Below are positions 1 through 8,317 of a stretch of DNA of 64,000 bases, in pieces. Source of the stretch: Palsa-892 sp963751615 (lineage in GTDB: Bacteria > Pseudomonadota > Alphaproteobacteria > Rhizobiales > Xanthobacteraceae). Below the pieces are notes generated by a model. That model saw nothing but the letters and a program-made list of their open reading frames with translations, was not told the DNA's origin and did not search any database. Every line of letters starts with the position of its first letter. Within the stretch, counting starts at the first letter, position 1. The position numbers were made by a program, and so were the translations under genes. The DNA lies in assembly GCA_963751615.1 (NCBI GenBank), contig CAVVVG010000005.1:1116001-1180000 (forward strand), written 5' to 3'.

Positions 1-724
1 GGCCGACGTTCAATATATTCTCGATCGTCTTCCAGCCGCCGTCGACCTCGCCAAGCACCGCGTCGGCGTTTACTTGCACATTGTCAAATTTGACGCGCGC
101 TGCATTATGGCTATCGACCATCACCGTGCGCTCGATCTCGACACCTCTCGTCTTCGGATCGACGAGGAAAAGAGTAAGACCATTGCTATCACCCGGCTCG
201 CCAGCGGTACGCGCGGCGACGATCAAAAACTCCGCCACATGTCCATCCACGACAAACCCTTTTGCGCCGTTCAGTACGAAACCATTACCGCTGCGCGAAG
301 CCGAAAGCGCGATCTTGCGTGGGTTGTGTTTTGAATGCTCGTCTACGGCAAAAGCACCGATGCGCCCACCGGTGGAGATCTTCGGCAGATATTCCTTTTT
401 CTGAGCCTCACTTCCAGCGCGAACGAGCGCTGTGACACACAGAAGCGCTGTGGAAAGGAATGGCGAGGGTGTGAGTGTACGGCCTAATTCCTCCATCACG
501 ATGCCCGCCTCGACATGACCGAGACCAGAACCACCAAGATTTTCCGGCACAAGGATGCCGGCGAATCCCATTTCTGCAAATTGCCTCCACAGAGCCTGGG
601 AAAATCCGGTTTCGTCATGGCTATCCCGTAGTTTCCGCAAATGCGAGACCGGTGCGTTTTTTGCCAAGAACCCACGTGCGCTATCGCGTAGAAGACTTTG
701 CTCTTCGTTCATGACTAGCGGCAT
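1..724 (-). CDS. Acyl-CoA dehydrogenase family protein, 3' end outside the window
   Basis: Oxidises an acyl-CoA to the enoyl-CoA, passing electrons through FAD to ETF. The visible 241 residues hold the helical N-terminal domain and most of the central beta domain, including a GFVLNGAKGFVVDG stretch typical of the family; the C-terminal catalytic domain lies beyond base 1. It starts at ATG 724 (alternative in-frame ATG at 712), 9 bases after the stop of the preceding dehydrogenase, with AAGG overlapping that stop. Two adjacent, translationally linked dehydrogenases of this kind often form a mixed alpha2beta2 enzyme with one active site per pair; that is an inference here. It is the last gene seen of the operon that begins near 7955. 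Confidence 0.88.
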   Translation of the reverse strand, partial: MPLVMNEEQSLLRDSARGFLAKNAPVSHLRKLRDSHDETGFSQALWRQFAEMGFAGILVPENLGGSGLGHVEAGIVMEELGRTLTPSPFLSTALLCVTALVRAGSEAQKKEYLPKISTGGRIGAFAVDEHSKHNPRKIALSASRSGNGFVLNGAKGFVVDGHVAEFLIVAARTAGEPGDSNGLTLFLVDPKTRGVEIERTVMVDSHNAARVKFDNVQVNADAVLGEVDGGWKTIENILNVG

Positions 725-733
725 GGAAATACC

Positions 734-1918
734 TTACGCGTTGGGCAGACCAAGAATACGTTTGGCGACAATGTTCAATTGTACTTCGCTAGTGCCGCCT
801 TCAATCGAATTCGCCTTGGTGCGAAGCCACGCGCGTGGCAGTGCGCCTTCTTTCGACCGCACGCTTTCCCATTCCAACGCATCGGAACCGCCGGCCGCCA
901 TCAGCAGTTCATAACGTCGCTTATTCAATTCTGATCCATAATATTTGAGTACAGACGAAAACGCGGGATTTCCCTGCCCGGCTTTTGCAAGATCGCCGGC
1001 ACGCTCAAGCGCGAAGACGAAAGCCATTTCGTCAATTGAAACTTCCGCGATTTTCCCACGCAATACAGGGTCCGAGAGCATTCCATTTACGTCGAGACCC
1101 ACCGTGTCGGCGGCAATTTGGCTAACGGGTCGGCCCGCCGCGCGAAGCCCCATGCCGCCGATCATCGTGCGTTCGTGCGTGAGCAAATACTTCGCGATAT
1201 CCCATCCCTTATTAAGTGTACCAACGAGATTCTTCTTCGTCACCTTCACATCGGTAAAAAATGTTTCGCAGAAAGGAGATTTTCCCGAGATCAGCGGGAT
1301 CGGCTTGGTCGAGACTCCAGGGCTCTTCATATCAAAAAGGAGGAAACTTATACCCTCGTGCTTTGGCGCAGAAGAATCCGTCCGCACAAGACAGAAAATC
1401 CAGTCCGCCTTGTCGGCATAGGACGTCCATGTTTTCTGACCGTTGACCAGAAAATGGTCACCTTTGTCCTCGGCCTTGGTTTGCAGCGAGGCAAGATCGG
1501 AGCCTGCATTTGGTTCAGAATATCCCTGACACCAGCGGATCTTGCCTTGAGCTATCTGCGGCAAATATTCGCGCTTCTGTTCCTCGCTGCCGTATTTCAG
1601 CAGCGCCGGTCCAAGCATCCAGATGCCAAATGACTCGAGCGGAGAACGGCAGCCGAGCAAACGCATTTCCTTCTGGAGAAGTTTTGCTTCTTCTCGCGAA
1701 AGTCCACTGCCGCCATATTCTTTTGGCCATTCAGGAACAGTCCAGCCCTTGTCTGCCATGCGCTCGAGCCAAACGCGCTGCGCATCGGAGTGAAATTTCC
1801 AATCTCGCCCGCCCCAGCAAATCTCCTCTTCACTCTGCATCGACTTGCGCATTTCCGGCGGACAATTTTTCTCAAGCCACGCACGGGTTTCCTTACGGAA
1901 TGTCTCAAGATTGCTCAT
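734..1918 (-). CDS. Acyl-CoA dehydrogenase
   Basis: FAD-dependent acyl-CoA dehydrogenase of 394 residues, a normal length. The N-terminal helical domain is followed by the beta domain with WCQGYSEPNAGSDLA and LVNGQKTWTSYA, then the C-terminal helical domain ending in SIEGGTSEVQ, where the Glu matches the usual catalytic base. An ATG eight codons upstream (1942) would overlap the SDR gene. I prefer ATG 1918 because TGAGG, overlapping the SDR stop, sits at ribosome-binding distance. It lies between the SDR gene and a second dehydrogenase and is probably translated together with both. The substrate cannot be read from the sequence. Confidence 0.92.
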   Translation of the reverse strand: MSNLETFRKETRAWLEKNCPPEMRKSMQSEEEICWGGRDWKFHSDAQRVWLERMADKGWTVPEWPKEYGGSGLSREEAKLLQKEMRLLGCRSPLESFGIWMLGPALLKYGSEEQKREYLPQIAQGKIRWCQGYSEPNAGSDLASLQTKAEDKGDHFLVNGQKTWTSYADKADWIFCLVRTDSSAPKHEGISFLLFDMKSPGVSTKPIPLISGKSPFCETFFTDVKVTKKNLVGTLNKGWDIAKYLLTHERTMIGGMGLRAAGRPVSQIAADTVGLDVNGMLSDPVLRGKIAEVSIDEMAFVFALERAGDLAKAGQGNPAFSSVLKYYGSELNKRRYELLMAAGGSDALEWESVRSKEGALPRAWLRTKANSIEGGTSEVQLNIVAKRILGLPNA

Positions 1919-1925
1919 TTGTGCC

Positions 1926-2690
1926 TCAGATTGTAACGCCACCGTCGATGACGATGCTCTGTCCAGTTATGAAGGAGCTCGCGGAGGATGCGAGGAAAAC
2001 CGCGGCACCCGCGATTTCATCGGGGCGCCCGATGCGGCGCATCGGCGTGGTTTCCTCGCGCATTTTTAATCGTTCCGGATCTTCCCAAAGGGCGCGCGCA
2101 AAATCCGTTTTAATAAGTCCCGGGGCGATACAGTTTACACGCACATTATGCCGTCCATATTCAACCGCCAGATTGCGAGCAAGTTGAAAGTCCGCTGCCT
2201 TTGAAATGCAGTACGCGCCGATAATGGGCGAGCCTCGGAATCCGCCAATCGACGACACAATAATAATTGATCCGTCTTTTCGCTCGATCATTTGCGGCGC
2301 GACCAATTGAACAAGCCAAAGATTCGACATGACGTTATTGTCGAAAATCTTACGAAATTGATCGTCTTGAATTTCGGCAAGCGGGCCGTAATAGGGATTG
2401 GATGCGGCGTTGCAGACCAGAATATCGATCTTACCGAACTGTTTGTTCGTTTTATCAACGAGATGTTTCAGTTCGTGTTTTGAAGAGATATTCGCGGGAA
2501 CAACAATTGCGGTGCCCTTACCATGCGCTTTATTGATCGCATCGGCGACTTCTTTGCATGGCTCCGGCTTGCGCGAGGAAATGACGACTTTGGCCCCATG
2601 CTCCGCGAGCCGCTCAGCAATCGCCTTGCCGATGCCCCGCGAGGAACCGGTGACGATGGCAACTTTCCCCATTAGGTCGAACAAAGACAT
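1926..2690 (-). CDS. SDR-family oxidoreductase
   Basis: Classical short-chain dehydrogenase/reductase of 254 residues. The cofactor motif TGSSRGIG is at about residues 14-21, NAA follows the fourth strand, and the catalytic Ser (IIIVSSIGG) and YCISK motif are present. C-terminal to these is the usual GLIKTDFA segment and an ITGQSIVIDGG end. Within a beta-oxidation operon it probably oxidises or reduces a 3-hydroxyacyl- or 3-oxoacyl-CoA or a related alcohol; the cofactor preference is not certain. It is separated by 78 bases from the phosphotransferase gene upstream and its stop lies 7 bases before the start of the next dehydrogenase. Confidence 0.92.
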   Translation of the reverse strand: MSLFDLMGKVAIVTGSSRGIGKAIAERLAEHGAKVVISSRKPEPCKEVADAINKAHGKGTAIVVPANISSKHELKHLVDKTNKQFGKIDILVCNAASNPYYGPLAEIQDDQFRKIFDNNVMSNLWLVQLVAPQMIERKDGSIIIVSSIGGFRGSPIIGAYCISKAADFQLARNLAVEYGRHNVRVNCIAPGLIKTDFARALWEDPERLKMREETTPMRRIGRPDEIAGAAVFLASSASSFITGQSIVIDGGVTI

Positions 2691-2768
2691 GGCGTAATTC
2701 TAACTCCCGGAAACTCATGCTTTTTTGGAACATTAGTCCTTCGCAGCGCTCTGACAAGCGGTGAGCGT

Positions 2769-3848
2769 TCAGGCGCCCGCTTTCTTCGCAAAGTCGAGTG
2801 CGGCCTTGGCCAACGGGATCACACGTTTTACCGATTCTGCAGCCCGCGTGCTCGCGGCCGTTCCATCACGAATACGACCTGCAATTCCCTGCAAGATTGC
2901 CGTAATGCGAAACACATTATATGCGAAATACCAGTTCAGCTCGGGCAATCCCGTCCGGTTCGTCAGTTTGCAATAAAGTGCGGCCGCCTCTTCGATTGAA
3001 GGAATTCCCAGCGTCTTGATGTCGAGCCCCGCGAGCCCGCTCCGGCCCTCAGGCGGCATGACCCAGTTCATCAAAAAATAAGTAAAGTCCGCAAGCGGAT
3101 CGCCAAGCGTAGAAAGCTCCCAATCCAAAATCGCGATAACTTTCGGCTCCTTCGCATCAAAGATCATGTTATCGAGACGATAGTCACCGTGAACGATGGA
3201 AACGCGTTCCTGCGTCGGAACTGTCTTGGGCAGCCACTCGATCAGTCGGTTCATTTCCGGGATGTCTTGCGTTTCCGAAGCGCGATATTGTTTCGACCAG
3301 CGGTCCACTTGTCGTGCGAAATAATTGCCCGGTTTGCCATAATCGCCGAGTCCAATCTCGTCAGGATCGTACGAATGAAGCTTCGCCAGCGTTTCGATCT
3401 GCGCGCGGTAAATCGCCCCACGCTCCTCAGATGAGCAAGTTGGTAATGCACCGTTCCACAACACGCGCCCCTCTACCATCCCCATGATATAGAACATCGA
3501 GCCAATCACGCTGTCATCGCTGCACAACGCATACGGTTTCGCGACCGGGAACCCGACTTTGTGAAGTGCCGAAATTACGCGGAACTCACGATCAACCGCG
3601 TGCGCCGACGGCAGCAATTTTCCGAACGGCTTCCGCCGCAAAACGTAAGAGCGCGGCGGCGTGTCGAGTCGATATGTAGGGTTTGATTGTCCGCCTTTGA
3701 ACTGAAGAACGGTGAGCGGCCCCTCATAGCCGCTCACATTGTCCTTCATCCAGACCGCAAGCTTTGCATCGTCCAGGCGATGCCTTTCTTCCACGGGTTT
3801 CGTGCCCGTATAAGTCTCGTCAGGCGAAAAAGCAGCGGACTCGCTCAT
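2769..3848 (-). CDS. Aminoglycoside-phosphotransferase-fold kinase, ACAD10/11 N-terminal type
   Basis: A 359-residue protein with the protein-kinase-like APH fold. Visible landmarks are FKGGQSNPTYRL (nucleotide loop), SYVLRRKP (ATP-binding Lys), the catalytic loop HGDYRLDN and the metal-binding ILDWELSTLGDP. In mammals this domain is fused to an acyl-CoA dehydrogenase as ACAD10/ACAD11, which handle 4-hydroxyacyl-CoAs by phosphorylation and elimination. Here the two halves are separate genes overlapping by 4 bases (ATGA at 3845-3848), the dehydrogenase first. A role in hydroxyacyl-CoA breakdown is therefore likely. Antibiotic resistance is not suggested by the context. Confidence 0.9.
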   Translation of the reverse strand: MSESAAFSPDETYTGTKPVEERHRLDDAKLAVWMKDNVSGYEGPLTVLQFKGGQSNPTYRLDTPPRSYVLRRKPFGKLLPSAHAVDREFRVISALHKVGFPVAKPYALCSDDSVIGSMFYIMGMVEGRVLWNGALPTCSSEERGAIYRAQIETLAKLHSYDPDEIGLGDYGKPGNYFARQVDRWSKQYRASETQDIPEMNRLIEWLPKTVPTQERVSIVHGDYRLDNMIFDAKEPKVIAILDWELSTLGDPLADFTYFLMNWVMPPEGRSGLAGLDIKTLGIPSIEEAAALYCKLTNRTGLPELNWYFAYNVFRITAILQGIAGRIRDGTAASTRAAESVKRVIPLAKAALDFAKKAGA

Positions 3849-5095
3849 TCAGCGGCAATATTAACGTTGGTATGACGCGAATATTCCATTCGCGCGATCG
3901 ATCGGTTATGGACCTCATCCGGCCCATCGGCGAGACGCAATGTACGGATGCCTGCGTAAGCCTTGGCCAGACCGAAATCGGTTGTGACTCCGCCGCCGCC
4001 ATGTGCCTGAATTGCGTCGTCGATGATGCGAAGCGCAATACGTGGGGCCGCGACTTTGATCATCGCAATTTCAAGTTTCGCAGCCTTGTTGCCGGCCTTG
4101 TCCATCATGTCGGCGGCCTTGAGACACAGAAGGCGCGTCATCTCGATATCGATACGCGCTTCGGCGACGCGCTGTTCCCACACCGACTGCTCGGAAATCC
4201 GTTTGCCGAATGCAACACGCGATTGCAGACGTCGCACCATCTTCTCAAGCGCCGCTTCCGCGACACCAATCGTCCGCATGCAATGATGAATGCGGCCCGG
4301 CCCTAGACGACCTTGTGCGATCTCGAAGCCGCGGCCCTCGCCGAGCAAAAGATTCAAAGCCGGCACGCGAACCTTATCGAGAATAACTTCCGCATGGCCG
4401 TGCGGCGCATCGTCGAACCCGAATACGGGAAGCATGCGAACAACCTTCATTCCCTTGGCGTCCGTGGGCACTAAAATCTGCGACTGTTGTGAATGACGCG
4501 CAGCGCCCGTATCGGTTTTGCCCATCACGATTGTGACCTTACAGCGCGGATCCCCGACACCCGAGGACCACCACTTGCGGCCGTTTATGATGTATTCGTT
4601 TCCTTCCTTGCGGATCGAAGTCTCGATGTTCGTCGCATCGGAGGAGGCGACCTGCGGTTCCGTCATTAGAAATGCCGAACGGATTTCTCCGTTCATCAGC
4701 GGACGCAGCCACTTTTCCTTTTGCTCCTTCGAGCCATAACGGTGCAGAACTTCCATGTTACCCGTGTCGGGCGCAGAGCAATTGAAGACTTCGGACGCCC
4801 ATTGAATGCGGCCCATTTCTTCTGAGCACAATGCGTATTCGAGGTTGGTCAATCCAGCGCCGTGAAATTCGCCTTCGTCATGCTGATCGGAAGGCGGAAG
4901 AAATAGATTCCACAATCCTTCTTTACGCGCTTTTGCCTTCAGTTCTTCCAGAATTGGTACAACCTGCCAACGGTTGGAGCCGAAAGCTTCCATCTGCTTG
5001 TTGTAAGTATCAACCGCCGGATAGACGTGCTTCGACATAAAAGCGACGACACGATCACGCCAATGACGCTGCCGCTCAGAAAGTGTAAAATCCAT
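3845..5095 (-). CDS. Acyl-CoA dehydrogenase, ACAD10/11-like
   Basis: FAD-dependent acyl-CoA dehydrogenase of 416 residues. Family marks are FLMTEPQVASSDATN and YIINGRKWWSSGVGDP in the centre and a C-terminal LRLADGPDEVHNRSIARMEY. In that last motif Asp stands where medium-chain dehydrogenases carry the catalytic Glu, as is usual in the ACAD11-like branch. The start at 5095 has GGGGAGG just upstream. Its stop overlaps the start of the phosphotransferase gene, so both products are probably made in equal amounts and may work together in the manner of the fused eukaryotic enzyme. Confidence 0.92.
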   Translation of the reverse strand: MDFTLSERQRHWRDRVVAFMSKHVYPAVDTYNKQMEAFGSNRWQVVPILEELKAKARKEGLWNLFLPPSDQHDEGEFHGAGLTNLEYALCSEEMGRIQWASEVFNCSAPDTGNMEVLHRYGSKEQKEKWLRPLMNGEIRSAFLMTEPQVASSDATNIETSIRKEGNEYIINGRKWWSSGVGDPRCKVTIVMGKTDTGAARHSQQSQILVPTDAKGMKVVRMLPVFGFDDAPHGHAEVILDKVRVPALNLLLGEGRGFEIAQGRLGPGRIHHCMRTIGVAEAALEKMVRRLQSRVAFGKRISEQSVWEQRVAEARIDIEMTRLLCLKAADMMDKAGNKAAKLEIAMIKVAAPRIALRIIDDAIQAHGGGGVTTDFGLAKAYAGIRTLRLADGPDEVHNRSIARMEYSRHTNVNIAAE

Positions 5096-5172
5096 TCAAT
5101 AATCCTCCCCTTGACCTGATCACTTTATGTCCTGTGAAATTTTCTAGACATTCGAACCATTAATGTCCCACG

Positions 5173-5949
5173 TCAACGCCCTTCAAATTTGGGCAGCCTG
5201 CGCTCGTTCATAGCCTTCACGCCCTCCTTAAAATCGGCGGTGCGACGCAACCACTCCTGCTCAAAGAGTTCCCGTTCCATCGCGGCCTCGATTTCATCGG
5301 AGAGTCCTCGCCTCAACGTTTCGCGGATCGAAACGACCGCAAGCGGGCCCGATTCCGCAATTTCTTTTGCAAACGCCTGAGCCGCCTTGCGAACCTCGGG
5401 TTGCGGGACAAGCAGATCTGCAAGCCCAATTCGCAGCGCTTCTTCGCCAGCAATTCGACGCCCGGTATAAAAGAGAAGCGCCGCCTGCTGTGCACCAACA
5501 ATGCGGGGCAATACCGCCGTTAGACCAAAACCGGGATGGAAGCCAAGCCGACTAAAATTAGCACAAAAACGAGCTTCCGGGCACGCTACGCGGAAATCGG
5601 GAACACAACCGACCCCCAGCCCGCCCCCGACCGCCGCGCCTTGAATCGCACCGACCACAGGCTTCTTGGCGCGGTATAGGCGAAGCGCTTCTTTATAAAG
5701 ATGTTTGATTTTGCCGGCGCTCTCGGTCCCAGTTCCCGTATCTGGTCTATTCGCCAAATCAGCGCCCGCACAGAAGACCTTCCCCTCCGAAGCAAGCACA
5801 ATTGCCCGGCATTTCGGCTCCCGCTCTATTTCCTCAAATGCATCGGCGATGTTCGAAATCAGCGCCGCGTCAAAGAAGTTTTGCGGCGGACGGCTGAAAA
5901 CAACCGTCGCCACGTGTCCATCCATCGAAACGCTGACGTCCCTGCCCAT
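5173..5949 (-). CDS. Crotonase-fold protein (enoyl-CoA hydratase/isomerase family), catalytic glutamates absent
   Basis: A 258-residue crotonase-superfamily protein. The oxyanion-hole segments are intact: FCAGADLA near residue 60 and GAAVGGGLG near 105-112. By eye alignment with rat crotonase, the two glutamates that activate water (E144, E164) correspond to Gly112 and Phe132, and the glutamate used by enoyl-CoA isomerases corresponds to Gly140. It binds acyl-CoA in all likelihood, but is probably not an ordinary hydratase; a thioesterase, hydrolase, dehalogenase-like or non-enzymatic role is possible. AGGAAAAGG precedes ATG 5949. It sits directly after the second crotonase-like gene. Confidence 0.85.
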   Translation of the reverse strand: MGRDVSVSMDGHVATVVFSRPPQNFFDAALISNIADAFEEIEREPKCRAIVLASEGKVFCAGADLANRPDTGTGTESAGKIKHLYKEALRLYRAKKPVVGAIQGAAVGGGLGVGCVPDFRVACPEARFCANFSRLGFHPGFGLTAVLPRIVGAQQAALLFYTGRRIAGEEALRIGLADLLVPQPEVRKAAQAFAKEIAESGPLAVVSIRETLRRGLSDEIEAAMERELFEQEWLRRTADFKEGVKAMNERRLPKFEGR

Positions 5950-5961
5950 GCCTTTTCCTGT

Positions 5962-6768
5962 TTACCGTCCAGCAAAATTTGGCTTTCGTTTTTCCACGAA
6001 ATGCGCAACACCTTCCTTCAGATCTTCGGTGCCAAAGCATTTCACCAATTCTTTCACTGAGAGTTGGGTCGCTTCGGCCAGCGTTTGAAAATACGACTGG
6101 TAGATCTGATGTTTCATAATCCGCATCGAGCGCGGCGAGGATAGGTCGGCAAAATCCTTAGCGATTGACGCGACCGCCTCATGAAATCTATCGGCGGGAA
6201 GCACACGTGCTAGTCCCATGCTGCCAGCTTCTTCCGCCGTTGTTGTCCGGCCCGAAAGCATCAAGTCGATTGCATTCATTGGCCCGACGAGACGTGGCAG
6301 CATCCAGGCAGAACCATATTCGCAAATCAGCCCGCGCCGTGCGAAAGAAGTCGTCAGTTTTGTGCCCGCCGCAATGTAACGAAGATCGCAATAGAGCGTC
6401 AGCACGAAGCCAATGCCCGCGACTGGCCCGTTGATACCCGCAAGAATCGGCTTCGGAATTCCGAGAAGATAGCTATATCGCTGATTGAAGTTATCGGGAT
6501 CGTCCTTTTGCGGATGGAGATCGGTCGCAAGTTTCGGGTCATTGGCGCGGGCACCAAGACCCGACATATCCGCCCCGGCGCAGAAGCCCCGTCCCGCGCC
6601 CGTCAGTACAATTGCGCGTATTTTTTCGTCAACGCTTGCCTGTTCAAACGCCTTACGGACTTCTTTCTCCATCACCGGCGTCCATGCATTCATGCGATCC
6701 GGCCGATTCAGGGTGATGGTCGCCACACGGTCTTTCACGTCGTAAAGAATTTGTTCGAAGCCTGCCAT
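5962..6768 (-). CDS. Crotonase-fold enoyl-CoA isomerase/hydratase
   Basis: A 268-residue crotonase-superfamily enzyme with FCAGADMSG near residue 63 and the second oxyanion loop at PVAGIGF (about 115-121). The positions of the two hydratase glutamates are Val122 and Phe142. A single Glu150 in GLICEYGSAWMLPRLVG falls where delta3,delta2-enoyl-CoA isomerases carry their only catalytic Glu, so isomerisation of an enoyl-CoA is the more likely activity; this is inferred from alignment by eye. GGAGAG precedes ATG 6768. It lies 12 bases upstream of the other crotonase-like gene and 23 bases after the first dehydrogenase. Confidence 0.87.
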   Translation of the reverse strand: MAGFEQILYDVKDRVATITLNRPDRMNAWTPVMEKEVRKAFEQASVDEKIRAIVLTGAGRGFCAGADMSGLGARANDPKLATDLHPQKDDPDNFNQRYSYLLGIPKPILAGINGPVAGIGFVLTLYCDLRYIAAGTKLTTSFARRGLICEYGSAWMLPRLVGPMNAIDLMLSGRTTTAEEAGSMGLARVLPADRFHEAVASIAKDFADLSSPRSMRIMKHQIYQSYFQTLAEATQLSVKELVKCFGTEDLKEGVAHFVEKRKPNFAGR

Positions 6769-6791
6769 ACCTCTCTCCCCTTCAATTTTTA

Positions 6792-7955
6792 TTAGCGCAA
6801 ACCCAACAATCTCCGCGCAATCACCCAGCGATGCACCTCAGATGGGCCATCATAAATCCGCATCAGGCGCACTTTGTTGGCTAGAAATTGAAGTGGCATT
6901 TCTTTCGCCATTCCCATCGCACCAAAGGTTTGCATCGCTTGGTCGACGATTTCCCAGGCCATTTCGGTTGCGAAAACCTTTGCCATCGAGACTTCCATGC
7001 GGGCATCGAGGCCACGATCGACTTTTTTTGCTGCATCGTAAACGATCAGCCTTGTCGCATGAATTTTGGTCGCAGCGTTGGCCACCCACCACTGCACCGT
7101 TTGGCGTTCAGAAAGCGGCACACCAAACGTGACGCGCTGGGGCGCGTGTTCGCAAATCATTTCCAGCGCGCGTTGAGCAATACCGACACACCATGCCGAC
7201 ATCTGCAGGCGGCGGGTAGAGAGCCGCACCTGCATCGGCGCGAACCCCTCGCCCTCGCGCCCGAGCAATTGCGACGCCGGCACTCTGCAGTCTTCGAGCG
7301 CGATCTCATAGGTGATGTGCCCACCAATCATCGGAATTTTACGAATGACGTTAAAGCCCGGCGTTCCCTTGTCGATAAGAAAAGCGGAGATTCCGCCGCG
7401 CGCTCCTTTGGTCTTGTCGGTAACAGCCATGAGAATAACAAAATCCGCACGCTCCGCGCGGCTGATCCAGATTTTACGGCCATTAATTACCCAAGAATTT
7501 CCGTCCTTCACCGCACGGGTGATCATGGAAGCGGGATCGGCACCGGCATTCGGCTCTGAAATTGCGATCGCCGAGACTGTTTCGCCGCGTGCATACGGTT
7601 CGAGGTACGCAGCACGCTGTTCCTCGTTCACCGTTACCATCAGCATGCGCAAATTCGGTGAATCCGGCGGCAACGTATACGGAGTAACGGACTTTCCGAT
7701 TTCCTCATGCACGCCGATCGTCGCTTCGGCCGGCAAATCAGATCCGCCAAATTCAAGCGGTGCATCCAGACCCCACAATCCGAGCTCACGCGATTTTTTA
7801 TCGACGCGAGCACATTCCAACTCCGTAAGATGCGCGCCCTCGCCTTTCGCTTCTCGTTCCAGCACCCTACTTTCGAATGGCATTAGTTCATCGCGCACGA
7901 AGCGCGCGACCAATTCCTTGAGCATTCGATGTTCTTCGCTGAGTTCGAAGTCCAT
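6792..7955 (-). CDS. Acyl-CoA dehydrogenase, first gene of the operon
   Basis: A 387-residue FAD-dependent acyl-CoA dehydrogenase. The centre holds AIAISEPNAGADPASM and WVINGRKIWISRAERAD, and the C-terminus YDGPSEVHRWVIARRLLGL, again with Asp where the medium-chain enzyme has its catalytic Glu. GAGGA lies 8 bases before ATG 7955. All genes from here to base 1 run the same way with gaps of 78 bases or fewer, so this is probably the promoter-proximal gene of an operon for breakdown of a particular acyl-CoA. The growth substrate cannot be told. Confidence 0.92.
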   Translation of the reverse strand: MDFELSEEHRMLKELVARFVRDELMPFESRVLEREAKGEGAHLTELECARVDKKSRELGLWGLDAPLEFGGSDLPAEATIGVHEEIGKSVTPYTLPPDSPNLRMLMVTVNEEQRAAYLEPYARGETVSAIAISEPNAGADPASMITRAVKDGNSWVINGRKIWISRAERADFVILMAVTDKTKGARGGISAFLIDKGTPGFNVIRKIPMIGGHITYEIALEDCRVPASQLLGREGEGFAPMQVRLSTRRLQMSAWCVGIAQRALEMICEHAPQRVTFGVPLSERQTVQWWVANAATKIHATRLIVYDAAKKVDRGLDARMEVSMAKVFATEMAWEIVDQAMQTFGAMGMAKEMPLQFLANKVRLMRIYDGPSEVHRWVIARRLLGLR

Positions 7956-8317
7956 AGGCGTTCCTCAGTGTGGACGCGAGCGCGCCGCCCGCTAAGCGTA
8001 GCAAGTCCACGTTCAGAGGGAAGAGCTAAGGTCCCAACTAATGGTCTACGGCAGTCAATAAAATAAGCGTGGAATACCGCTGACACAGAGGGTCACTTCA
8101 GACTATTTCTTCATGGGTCCGTAATATTGGATGTCGGCTTCCAGGAGGTTATGACGCGGCCCCCTTTAACATCACAATCTCTTTCGCTGCCGTCACAGCC
8201 GCCGGTTTCTGCATGTGCTCTCGCAAGTCCATTTGTACTTTCCGTATCTTACGGTATTTGAAAGGCGCCGATTAGCATTCTGCCAACGGGCAAGACGACC
8301 TAATTGAAAGGTTCGGA
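7956..8317. other. Intergenic region between divergent operons
   Basis: A 362-base stretch between the divergently transcribed acyl-CoA operon and the TonB-like gene. It must hold promoters for both directions, but I see no clear operator palindrome or convincing conserved gene. The open frames in it run antisense to, or out of, the neighbouring genes and look random. Confidence 0.6.

Noticed and set aside
2769..3848. Aminoglycoside-resistance gene
   Set aside because: The fold is that of aminoglycoside phosphotransferases, but gene neighbours and overlap with an ACAD11-like dehydrogenase indicate acyl-CoA metabolism.
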